Below the pieces are notes generated by a model. The model was not told where the DNA came from, did not search any database, and worked only from the letters and a program-made list of their open reading frames with translations. A DNA stretch of 11,127 nt, from the NCBI GenBank assembly GCA_003024985.2, contig PXIH01S0006044.1. The stretch is one strand, 5' to 3'. Below are positions 1-8,142 of the stretch, piece by piece (positions within the stretch are counted from its first letter, which is position 1; each line of letters starts with the position of its first letter). Both the position numbers and the translations under genes were made by a program. The stretch comes from Euperipatoides rowelli (lineage: Eukaryota; Onychophora; Udeonychophora; Euonychophora; Peripatopsidae).

Positions 1-600
1 GACGTGTTGAATTTTTTTTTCATTAAAAAAAATAAATATACAATTTAGCACTTTGATTGTTTTTAATGAGTATTAATATTTGTGAATCTTTATTTCCGCG
101 AATATATGATTGCCGCGAAACTCGTGAAAATATTACTCTCATGAAAATATCCATATATACAGTATATACCTAAAATGTTTTTATTATGCTACAGATTATG
201 AAACAATAATTGAAAAGGTAAATTTTGGTTTTATATTCTCTATGTATAATGATTCCATTGAAAGTCCATTTAACTAAATTATTTTGAATAGTTAATATAT
301 TTAAATCATCTTTATTTATTTCAGGTCCAGTTTCTTGAACATGACAGTAGATACTAGATGGATGGTCGTAGTTTAAATGTTCATGCATGTGCAGATCAGG
401 GCCACAAATCAAGGACCAGATATAGATTTCTATGTATATCCAACATTTAACTTTATATAAATGTATTATTTTATTATTCACCAAATTTAACATTGGTTTA
501 AAAAATGATTTTAAAATGGGTGGGAGGGGTGTACCAAACAATATCTATGTAATTGAGAAAATATTTTTCTAATATTATTATAAAATAGATACTGTATATT
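1..600. other. AT-rich non-coding stretch, no supported gene
   Basis: This stretch is AT-rich intergenic-type DNA. An open frame of 123 codons lies on the minus strand (541-170), but it shows no domain I recognise and its carboxyl end is low-complexity Ile/Lys/Tyr, so I do not call it a gene. A sequence resembling a 3' splice acceptor on the plus strand (TTTATTTCAG ending near 324) is followed by a short segment with near-term stops in all frames, so no exon can be supported. The only structured part is the CGCGAAA-like cluster listed separately. A G-rich run (GGGTGGGAGGGG near 520) has only three G-tracts. Confidence 0.5.
95..168. repeat. CGCGAAA-type dispersed repeat fragment
   Basis: The segment contains four related words: CCGCGAATATAT at 97, CCGCGAAACT at 113, CTCGTGAAAATAT at 121 and CTCATGAAAATAT at 138. 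It ends in ATATACAGTA. The last two words differ only at the base where CGCG would have become CGTG or CATG, as expected from decay of methylated CpG. Short dispersed repeats with CGCGAAA words ending in TACAGTA occur in several marine invertebrate genomes as I recall them, but I cannot name the family with certainty. It could also be a chance local duplication. Confidence 0.45.
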
Positions 601-609
601 ATATTATAA

Positions 610-796
610 CTAGTTTAAAAGCCCATCAAAAATGATGGAAATTAATTTCTTCTTTCTTAGCTTGCTATAACAGCAACTTCTATGGACAGAAAATAGAGCA
701 AAAACATCTTTGGGCGTCATCGTCTGGCTGAAGATGGACGAGCAGCGTGACAGACAAAAGACCAAAGTGATCAAACTAGCCTTTTATTATATTAGA
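610..796 (-). mobile_element. Short non-autonomous Helitron, apparently complete
   Basis: Read on the minus strand, the element starts TCTAATATAATAAAAGGC, with TC at 796-795 directly after a host A. It ends in CTAG (613-610) directly before a host T. This matches Helitron rules: 5' TC, 3' CTRR and insertion between A and T. The 3' end carries the expected hairpin, a 6-bp perfect stem CCATCA/TGATGG with a 4-nt loop (638-623), nine bases before CTAG. The start, with its ATAATAAAAGGC word, resembles the HeliBat-type 5' terminus as I remember it. At 187 bp there is no room for Rep/helicase protein, so it would depend on an autonomous partner. The interior (about 700-760) is richer in GC than its surroundings. 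No target duplication is expected or seen. Confidence 0.78.
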
Positions 797-1190
797 TGAA
801 GAATTATTACATTTTAATATAAATTAATTCATATGGTTTTATTGTAGTTAGATTAAAATTTTTATCAGATAAGTTTGGATCAATTATAATTAAATTTATT
901 TCTAAAATATGCTATATTATAATAGTATTGTATAGTATCTGATAAGAATTTAAATTTATTATCAATAAAGGATTTAGAAATTTGTTTATTGTTTGATTGT
1001 AATCCTGCGGAGAGGGAGAATGGGATGTGAAACGTTAGGAAGAGAATAATTTAATTTAGAGATGTTATGAGATGGGGGGGGGGGACTATGATGTTTTAAT
1101 TTTCTATATTATTTTCATTACTACTAGGTGTTTTATAATATTTTCAATTGTTTTACATGCTTTAAATCTAAAATAATGGTATGATGTGTG
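797..1190. other. AT-rich stretch, no gene
   Basis: No coding region or RNA gene is visible. The segment holds an 11-base G run (1074-1084) and AT-rich low-complexity DNA. Its right edge may contain further decayed 3' sequence of the neighbouring minus-strand Penelope-like element, but I could not recognise a GIY-YIG endonuclease domain here. Confidence 0.5.
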
Positions 1191-2155
1191 TCTTGTGGTA
1201 TGTCTTGCACCTATAATCTGAATTTGTTTTTTAATAATATAAATTGGGTAAATGTTTTCAATAAATGTAACTCTTTAGTTAAAGCTAATTTATTAGGAGT
1301 TCTATAAAGCCATATAATCTCTTGATTCAGAATAATAATTTTAACATGATGTGTAAACTGAGTGAAAATTTACTTTTAAGTTATTTTGCATGGGTTTGAT
1401 ATACCACAAATTCCAAATGACAATTGTGTCTAATAATAGTCAATAAATTTAGTATACTGTTCTCAGTTTCATGTGTAAATTAAATATTGGAATCAATACT
1501 ATTAAATTGTTCCAAAACATGAGTGGCCAAATTTTGGGGAGAAATAATTAAGCAGGAATCATCTACATAACATCTAGCACATTTTTTTTACTCTATTTGG
1601 AGGGGGAGGGAGCTAGTCCAGGAGTACATATAATTTAGAATCCAATATAATGAACACAAATATCAGAAATTATCCCTGAGAGGGAGTCACCCATTGGTAT
1701 ACCCCCTTCTGGTATAGCAAAAATTATTAAATTTATATTAAACATTTTTAAGACATATTTGTAATAAGTAATCAGAATTATTTAATTATTTATTTATTTG
1801 ATTTTGTTGATCATGTTTGTATATATGTAAAGGATATGATATGGTAGTGTCAACATTGCACTGCCATACCTGTTAAGAGAGAGAGAGATGAGAAAACTTT
1901 TATAATCTATCTGGACATTCCTCAAAGTTCAATTAACTTGGTAGAATTTTTAACTGATATTAATGTGGAATTATAATGTTTAAGAATTTATTGGAACAAC
2001 TTTGAGACCTTGAAATATGATTTTTCATCTTGTATTTATGAGAAGGTGTATACCCCTTTTTTATGCAATTTATATCTACAACTACCTTTACACAAGTTAC
2101 TTCTACAAAATGTTTCATGTTTTTTAAAAACACTATATCACATTTATTATTTTGT
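1190..2155 (-). pseudogene. Penelope-like element reverse transcriptase remnant (left, inverted copy)
   Basis: Translated on the minus strand in shifting frames, this segment reads as a decayed Penelope-like (PLE) reverse transcriptase. From the amino side it shows NLCKGSCRYKLHKKG (about 2100-2055), corresponding to the PLE YGLPKIHK-type motif. Near 1470 comes TENSILNLLTIIRH followed by HLEFVVYQTHAK, matching the PLE pattern NxLxFLDLxIxR...F.IYRKPT. Near 1326-1291 it reads IKRLYGFIELLI, resembling the post-RT region. Stops and frameshifts interrupt it throughout, the RT catalytic blocks are not recognisable, and no GIY-YIG endonuclease was found, so it is dead. It is colinear with the plus-strand copy at 6245-7050: the stretch 1491-1530 matches the reverse complement of 6820-6860 at roughly 90 percent. 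The outer end is uncertain by about 100 bp. Confidence 0.7.
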
Positions 2156-2474
2156 ATATTCAATACACAAATTATAATAAAACCCAAATACAAGGTAAGC
2201 CTTTTTTAGAATCAGAAGATTTGATATTGGGGCCAGCATACAAATCCAACGCACTTGTTGCCTTACATAAACAAATTTATATAAAAGAAACTAATAATAC
2301 ACTTATTAAAAATAACTTTGTAATAACAAATCAAAAAAAAAGCTAACTATACATATGAAATGTAAAAAGATCATAGAATTTCATAAAAATAAACAAATTA
2401 ATAAAACTACATATAAACTCATCTATACTAGAGCAAATAACTTATGTAAAGTTAGTGGTAGATATAAATTGCAT

Positions 2475-2492
2475 AAAAAAGAAGGGGGTATA
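2475..2492. repeat. SINE target-site duplication, left copy
   Basis: The sequence AAAAAAGAAGGGGGTATA sits immediately before the tRNA-like head of the SINE and recurs after it at 2753-2776. A 6-base GAA-type expansion inside the second copy separates the two. It marks where the SINE was copied into the Penelope-like element. Confidence 0.75.
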
Positions 2493-2752
2493 GTCAAGGT
2501 CTTGTGGGCAAGTGGTGTGAGATTTTGGAATGTTAAGCCTTAGATATATGCTGGGGATCCAGGTTTAATCCCCGGCTAGGACAGTTGTGGATTGTTTTTT
2601 CTCCCTAGCTTTAACAGCTTGCTTTGGGTTTTTACTAAGTATGCTGCCCTTTACCATCATAAGAACCAACCCTAGAAATTTTAATATGAATATATACAGT
2701 AATTTGATAACGCAGTTCTTCCTCCCTTTAGAGGGGAGATTTTTTTTTTAAT
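2493..2752 (+). mobile_element. tRNA-derived SINE (copy 1)
   Basis: The head resembles a tRNA with RNA polymerase III promoter boxes: A-box TGGGCAAGTGG near 2506 and B-box GGTTTAATCCCC near 2562, about 60 bases apart. The tRNA-like part is followed by an unrelated body containing TTTTTTCTCCCTAGC and GCTTGCTTTGGG, then an AT-rich 3' end with a T run and AATAAAAAA. The same layout and shared body words occur in the SINE at 9476-9770, so both belong to one family. It is flanked by target-site duplications (2475-2492 and 2753-2776), which implies LINE-driven insertion. It interrupts a Penelope-like fragment and so is younger than that insertion. I do not recognise the named family. Confidence 0.78.
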
Positions 2753-2776
2753 AAAAAAGAAGAAGAAGGGGGTATA
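2753..2776. repeat. SINE target-site duplication, right copy
   Basis: This is the second copy of the duplicated target AAAAAAGAAGGGGGTATA, here with an extra AGAAGA. The Penelope-like reading continues directly after it, which supports the assigned SINE boundary. Confidence 0.72.
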
Positions 2777-2969
2777 TGCCCAGTAGTCTAGAGTAGGTTG
2801 ATTTTTTTCTTATGCTCTTGGACTAGTCTAGATAGAAAATTTTTAATGTATAAAGTAACTAGAACAAACTATTAGTTGTAAAAATTATTTATCTTTTTGA
2901 GGATTTTGTTTTAAGTTTTAAAAATGCCTATGCTAAAATTGGAAATCGCACAACATCTTATTAATGTAA

Positions 2970-3275
2970 TTAATAGAATAGTAAAACTAATTTCTTCAAA
3001 CAAATCTATTTTTTTACACACCTTATCAAAAAGTGACAATTTAATCATTTAATCAATGGTTTTAACAAATTAATTTAATCAAATGATTTAATCATTTCAT
3101 TTAATCAATGTTTTATCTATGATATCACGATTTATTTTGACTTTTCTATATTAGTTAAGTATTGTTTAATGTTAGTTAATTTTAGTAATATTTATCTATA
3201 AATTTTATATTAAGTTATTTAATTGATTGTTCTTTTTTTTTTTTTTTTTTGATTATTTACATTTATTAAATCAAT
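2970..3275. promoter_or_regulatory. Upstream region with TTTAATCA repeats and T18 tract
   Basis: No gene lies in this stretch. Five exact copies of TTTAATCA start at 3040, 3048, 3074, 3087 and 3100. The last four are spaced at multiples of 13 bp (26, 13, 13), and the cluster lies about 170-240 bp before the transposase-like reading frame. A run of 18 T occupies 3233-3250, close to the proposed start at 3276. Such a cluster could be a subterminal transposase-binding array or a promoter element, but it could also be simple-sequence expansion in AT-rich DNA. No terminal inverted repeat was identified. Confidence 0.35.
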
Positions 3276-5606
3276 ATGTGTAAAAAACGGAAGCCTTCTA
3301 TTTTAACTCAAAGTGATTCATCCAAAAAAAGTTGTGGTCAGCCTTCAGCTTTAAATAAAACAGTACCTCCTACCCTCCGCCAAGTTATTCAGTACAGTTA
3401 TTTTATACCAAACAGTCACCCAGACTTGATAGACTATGATATTGCTAAAATTATAGCCAAGGAAGTGATTGAGATCTNACAGTCAATCAATCCATGTCTG
3501 CCCTGTTTGATAACTATTATATCGTGAAACTGGTTGATGAATTGTGCTTCAAGAAAGCAAAAGAAATTAATAGGAAATCGCTTTCTTCAATCCAGGGGCA
3601 GAATATGGAGGAAACATTGAATAAACTATTTGATATTTCCGCTTGTACATATAAGCTACCTGTTCGTCCCTGTGATGATAATTCTGTGAATTGCAAACAT
3701 GAAAATTGTCAAACACAGCAAATTGTCTGCACTTGCCCTTCCAGTAAGAAGGTGCCAGTTGAGGACAGAGAATATTTGTGAGATTAGAGAGCCAATATCA
3801 GACCACAGGGCTATTTCCAGTTGGGATCTGTAGATAATGCTGCTTTAAAGAGAGACAGACCAGAGGGCTGCAGCTGTAGCAGAAATATTACACATGCAAA
3901 GGAAACAGCAGCAGGAAATGGTAACTTTTGTCTCCACATCTTCACAAAATATTAATTATGAATCCAGTTCTATAGAATCTAGAGAGTCCAGTGCTAAGCT
4001 GAGGAGTTTCAACCAAGCAGCCAGCCCAGTGGGCCTTACAGCTTTTTGAAAACCTTCTAGATATGCTATTGAACTGATCAGGGGTGATGTTTCTTCTAAT
4101 CTTGGTGCTAGTCTTGCTAATGCCTTCCTCTTGGACTTACAAGCTAAGAACTTATTTAAGTCTGGATTTCATGTGAATCAGATAATAGTTAATAAATCTA
4201 AACTTGACAGAGAAAAGGCTAGAATGAAACTTAAAAGTGATGATAAGTAACATGAGGATCTAGAAAAGCTAGTTTCATTGGAGTCGATGGGAAAGTTAAC
4301 AAGGAAACTTTGTTGTACAGAGAAGTTAANGATGAACATGGAGAGACTAAGATAAAGGAAGGAAAAGGTAAAGAGCACCATTTGACTTTCATAAAAGATC
4401 CAGGAAATGAAAATGGAATATATCTTACTCACAGAGACATCCCAATTAAAGGTATGATGGGTGTTCTTGGTGAAGAAGTTGCCAGTGTCTTGGAAGAGTT
4501 TAACAGTGTTGACAGTCTAAAAGCTGTTCTCCTTGACAACATAAATACAAATACTGGCTGTTATGGAGGCCTTGTAACAGTTCTGGAAAACAAAATTCAG
4601 AGGAAATTGCACATTATTGGATGTTCACTCCATCAGAATGAGCTTCCTTTCAGAGCTGTTTTCAAGCATCTTGATGACACTAACCAAATGTCTCACTGCT
4701 TTCACCAATGCTCTGGTAAATCTCTGTGAAATAGACTACCAAGATATGCCACAAGTAGAATTCACCAAAGTCAATGGCCCCTTGGATGATGTGGTATTAT
4801 CTGAAAATAGACTGAATGATCTTAGAAGTGACCACTGGCTTCTATTGGAATATGTGTTAGGAATTTCTAAAGGTAATTGCAAAGCAAGATTTGTTGCTGA
4901 AAATAGGACGTTTAAACCATGCCAGATGGTTAACTTTGTCAATGAGATTAATGTGTTTCTTGACCAGAAGTATTTTCCCTTCAAATTTACATGATAAGCT
5001 TTACCAGGCCATGAAGTTCATTGTGGAAGTGTATACAGTTAGTTGGTTTGAGGTCAAAAGAGATAGCAAGTTCCACAATCAACAGTTGTACATATTCAGC
5101 ATGATCCAGAGAATTAAGCAGCAATCTGAAGGTATCCAGGATGTTGCTCTGAAACACTTGAAATATAAAGCATTTGCCTTGCTGCCCGAGAATATGCTGT
5201 ATTCTATGATGAAGTCTGATGACATGAAAATGAGAGAAGCTGCTCTTAAAAAAATTTTGTCCATCAGAAGAGGGAAACCAACCAAGAAACGGCTGAAGAA
5301 TATCATAGCAATCAACATTGAAGCTACCCACTGGTCAAAACTAATCGACATGTCTCAAGATAGAATCTGTGAACTGATCTAACAGAAAGCATTGCTTAAT
5401 GGCATCAAACCGGAGCTTCTGATCTGCCTTCTAAATCTCAAAGTATTGAAAGGGCTGTAAATCTGACATCTGAAGCTTCCTGCTTGGTTTATGGACTAGA
5501 ATCAAAACCCAAACAAATTCTGGCCAAAGCCTTAAGCCACCAGATGAGGACTTCCTTTGCCTCTAAAAGTTCTTACATTGAACATTATGACAATATTGAG
5601 ATCTGA
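3276..5606 (+). pseudogene. hAT-like transposase-type gene, broken by frameshifts and stops
   Basis: A decayed gene of about 775 codons, intronless in appearance. The reading passes through frames 3, 2, 3, 2, 3, 1 and 3. In-frame stops include TGA at 4047, TAA at 4248 and TAA at 5380. In order it shows a Cys-rich N-terminal part (3640-3745, CDDNSVNCKHENC then VCTCP, possibly metal binding), a helical segment with RGDVSSNLGASLANAFLLDL (about 4080), and FIGVDGKVNKETL with a candidate first catalytic Asp at 4286. LLDNINTNTG follows with a candidate second Asp at 4535, then a CxxH motif (CSLH, 4622-4633), GRLNHARWLT (about 4908), LLPENMLYSMM (about 5180) and SKSQSIERAV near the C-terminus (about 5424). 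The Asp-to-CxxH spacing and the C-terminal ERAV motif resemble the hAT RNase-H fold and dimerisation region. The family is one I know as uncharacterised proteins repeated in arthropod and cnidarian genomes. The start ATG at 3276 is the first in frame. Two N bases add uncertainty. Confidence 0.68.
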
Positions 5607-6244
5607 ATCAAAATTTCTTGTTGTAAACTTGTTTCTTACTTTTTGAAAATAAGTTGTAACTTGTTTAAGACTTTTTATATGTAACATAAAATTATATCAT
5701 CTGCTGAAAATTGAGTAAATTCAAAAATTTTACATTCAAATTTCTTTACGATTTTCAAGTTGATTTCCTCAAAAATTGGTTACAGCTAGAGATTTGAATT
5801 TTTTTCCCACTTATTATCATATAAAGTCCTAACTATCTAGGGTTGTCCAAATTGATATCAATATTTTCATTGAAAATCAACCTGCCCGGAATGCCCACTC
5901 TTCAGTGACTTTTTTAGTTAAAATGCTGCCCTGGTAATCATTGGAAACTCCCCCACAACTGAAATGAAAAAAAAAAAAATAAGACCATTTTCCTCTTTTT
6001 TAAGTATAACGTACTAGTTTGTGTATTCTTGCACTAATGCATACATGAATCGTGAGGTTGAGATGTAAAGTTTATAAAAATAATTTAATAAACCTAATAA
6101 ATTTATATAATTTAATTTATTACAATTTTATTTGATATTAAATCTGATAAAATAATATTTCAATATGGAAAAAAAATAAACCCAACATTATTGGAATGGT
6201 TTCATATGTGGTGAAATAAACTTTTTTTCCCCTAATTCCCTTTA
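5607..6244. other. AT-rich stretch after the transposase relic, no gene
   Basis: No open frame or RNA gene is supported. The first part (5607-5900) may be 3' flank belonging to the transposase-like element, ending around a GC-richer patch (CCTGCCCGGAATGCCCACTC, 5881-5900). A poly-A run of 13 follows at 5967-5979, then very AT-rich DNA with AATAAA-like words (about 6088-6100). I found no terminal inverted repeat partner and no 8-bp duplication to close a hAT element. Confidence 0.45.
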
Positions 6245-7050
6245 CTTTGCTACTGCCCTGGGCAGATACCAATGTCACCCTTCCATAAAAAAGCCCTTCC
6301 TCTCATAAATACAAGACCAAACCATATTTCAAAGACCTCAAAGGGGCTCCATTTGATTCTTAAATGTTATAATCCCACAATATCAGTGAAAAATTCTAGT
6401 GAATTAATTGAATCATTGAGGAATGTCCAGATAGATGAGAAAAGATTACTCATCTCTCTCAACATCATAACAATGTATGGCATTGCCAATGTTGAGACTG
6501 CCATATCATATCTTTTAAATAGATACAAACATGATCAATCTAAACCAATTCATATATCATTAAATAATTTGGATTACTTATAACAATATGTCTTTAAAAT
6601 GTTAAAATGAATTTAATAATATTACATATATCGATAAGTGGATGCACCAATGAGTGTCACCTTCTCAGAGCTGATTTCTGAAATTTGTATTCATTATACT
6701 GAATCCAAAATTTTATGCAATACTGAACTAGGGACATCCCCTTCCCCCAAATGGAATGATAAAATATGTTAGATATTATGTAGTCAATTACTGCTTGATT
6801 AATTATTTCCCAAACAGACTTGACCACTCATGTTTTGGAAACAATTTCATAGTATTGATTACAACATTCAATTTAAACCTGGAACTGAGAACAAAAATTG
6901 ACTAAATTTTCTTGACTTGACCTGATGGAAGGATGAATTAATAAAGTTTACCAGATACTGTATGTTTGGAAATGAATTGCTGAAGATAGAAATTNAGCGA
7001 AGAAATCTTATTTTCAAATTCTAAAAGTTAAAACCCAATACACCATTTGT
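6245..7050 (+). pseudogene. Penelope-like element reverse transcriptase remnant (right copy)
   Basis: The best-preserved PLE piece. An open frame (6272-6583) reads SPFHKKALPLINTRP, equivalent to the PLE motif IHKpgxPLRPIxS, then SVKNSSELIESL and LLISLNIITMYGIAN. The last corresponds to RT motif A (SFDVVSLFTxI), with the catalytic Asp replaced by Asn (6461-6463). Past the stop, PMSVTFSELISEICIHY (about 6645) matches the GxPMGSPxSPxLAxIxM block. FWKQFHSIDYNIQF (about 6830) and NFLDLT (6905-6922) match the C-terminal RT signature. The YVDD block is not recognisable. Missing N-terminus, stops at several sites, an N at 6995 and no GIY-YIG domain mean it cannot act. It is the inverted homologue of 1190-2155. 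Confidence 0.72.
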
Positions 7051-7870
7051 TTAAAAACGAACAAATTTTATTTTGAAATGATTGAACATCAAAAACAATG
7101 ATTTACATTCATTGTTTTGCCCCATCCACCCATTTTTTGGCCCCTTCCCTCTTTTCACCCCTTTCCCATCCCATTTTACCCCTTCCCCCATTGATTTAAA
7201 AATTATTTTTGCGATGCAACTGACAATAAGAATAAGCCAACTCTCCTAAATTGTTGCCCAATAAAATTGAAAGAAACAAAAAAAAAAAAGACATTTGACT
7301 AATAAATAAATATTTCCAAAGCCTTGGNCCTAACTCGTAAATAATTTTAATGGCAAAAAATTCTACTAAAAACTATACATTTTTAGGCTCCGGCAATATT
7401 TTCCCATTTCCAAATTAAAATCTAATCCCAAACTGTCAAAAAGAATAAAGAAAACTTTCGTAAATTGGCCTCAAATCCTATTCTTTGGGTCTCAAAGGTA
7501 CTTAAACTTATAAAAAAAAATTAAATAAACTAACCTAAAATGTCGAAAAATTCAATTTCAAGAAATAAAATAACACATTTCTTGGTGACGGCACGAGCCA
7601 GGTTCAAGGCTCAGGTTGTCCGCCCCTACTCCCTTTTCTCTTTTTTATGAAAGACAGGGAGTTTAGGGTTACATTCAACCAGTAGTGACTAATTTCCGAC
7701 TTTGTGTTCCAAAGTTATGAATTTATAAAGTTACGCAAGGTACAGCTGAACATTTGGTAATATATGCAGATTGTCAGTTAGTAATAAACTAAATAAATAT
7801 ATGTAAATTGTATTCTTTATCTCCAATAAAGTATCAAAATTATTTTAAAAAACCAAATGTAACTTAAATA
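7051..7870. other. Non-coding stretch with a C-rich tract
   Basis: No gene is visible. Contents are a short hairpin (10-bp perfect arms 7092-7101 and 7109-7118), the pyrimidine-rich tract listed separately, A-rich low complexity, and a GC-richer patch at 7585-7640 (GACGGCACGAGCCAGG and CCGCCCC words) that I cannot assign. Two N calls lie in and near this region (6995, 7327). Confidence 0.45.
7158..7189 (-). other. Predicted G-quadruplex motif on the minus strand
   Basis: The plus strand has C-runs at 7158-7161, 7165-7167, 7170-7172, 7179-7182 and 7185-7189. On the minus strand these are five G-runs of 3-5 bases separated by loops of 2, 6, 2 and 3 bases. This satisfies the usual G3+N1-7 rule with one spare run. 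It lies within a larger pyrimidine-rich tract (7119-7190). Whether it folds is not shown by sequence alone. Confidence 0.6.
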
Positions 7871-7905
7871 CAGTGAGGGGTCAAAAAAAATTTGATTTAT
7901 CAATT
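7869..7905 (+). mobile_element. Possible solo Tc1/mariner-like terminus
   Basis: TACAGTGAGGGGTCAAAA followed by AATTTGATT resembles the terminal inverted repeats of Tc1/mariner elements, which begin CAGT next to the TA target dinucleotide. I found no inverted partner in the window and no transposase, so this is at most a truncated or one-ended remnant. Confidence 0.22.
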
Positions 7906-8142
7906 CAATCATATCTGTTACCTGAACTTTAGATTAGGCTACCTGGAGAGAAACTGGAGATTAACCAAGCCAACTTCTGCTTTATAGGTTCTGGCTAGAT
8001 CACGGCCAACCATTTTTGTTTAATTATTATGTAGATTATTTTGCAATGATAATTTCCAAAATTATCTAAAGAAGAATTGGGGCATTGCCTTTCACAAAAA
8101 AAGCCCTTGACATAAAACCTCCTTATACACTAGATGTCCTAT
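7906..8142. other. Non-coding stretch between repeats
   Basis: No open reading frame, RNA gene or recognisable repeat is supported here. The right edge contains CTAGATGT (8130-8137), which is complementary to ACATCTAG (8152-8159) at the outer part of the neighbouring palindrome. Confidence 0.4.

Larger units (their letters stand above)
2160..2970 (+). pseudogene. Penelope-like element N-terminal/RT fragment, split by a SINE
   Basis: Plus-strand coding similarity to the amino half of a Penelope-like reverse transcriptase. Around 2220-2330 it reads DLILGPAYKSNALVAL then IYIKETNN, matching the PLE I..PADK...VV......Y..E pattern. After a stop and frame change near 2343, 2355-2490 reads KKIIEFHKNKQINKTTYKL and NLCKVSGRYKLHKK, the YGLPKIHK-type RT motif. 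The SINE at 2493-2752 then interrupts it. Beyond the SINE, 2773-2800 can be read as GVYAQ-stop-SRVG, which fits the continuation LRPIVSSxG only weakly. Similarity after about 2830 is very faint and the right edge is a guess. It stands head-to-head with the minus-strand PLE. Multiple stops make it non-functional. Confidence 0.62.

Noticed and set aside
170-541. Minus-strand open frame of 123 codons
   Set aside because: No recognisable domain, a low-complexity C-terminal half, and no homologous evidence from sequence alone. It could be a remnant exon but I cannot support it.
157-602. ATATACAGTAT (near 160) and ATACTGTATAT (near 591) as terminal inverted repeats of a MITE
   Set aside because: The word is short, AT-rich and nearly self-complementary, and no target duplication accompanies it. 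Chance is likely.
4178-5351. Several minus-strand open frames (4432-4178, 4984-4736, 5331-4987, 5351-5079)
   Set aside because: They lie antisense to the transposase-like gene, whose plus-strand translation carries the family motifs. These are shadows.
5890-5979. Third SINE or LINE tail, sharing ATGCTGCCCT with SINE copy 1 and followed by A13
   Set aside because: Only about ten bases match clearly and no target duplication or tRNA-like head is present.
1190-7050. Classical composite transposon with intact inverted ends
   Set aside because: The arms are decayed PLE coding sequence with many indels, and no matching target duplication outside them was found.
7580-7700. tRNA or SINE head in the GC-richer patch
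   Set aside because: Words resemble a B-box loosely (GGTTCAAGGCT), but no A-box at proper distance and no cloverleaf could be built.
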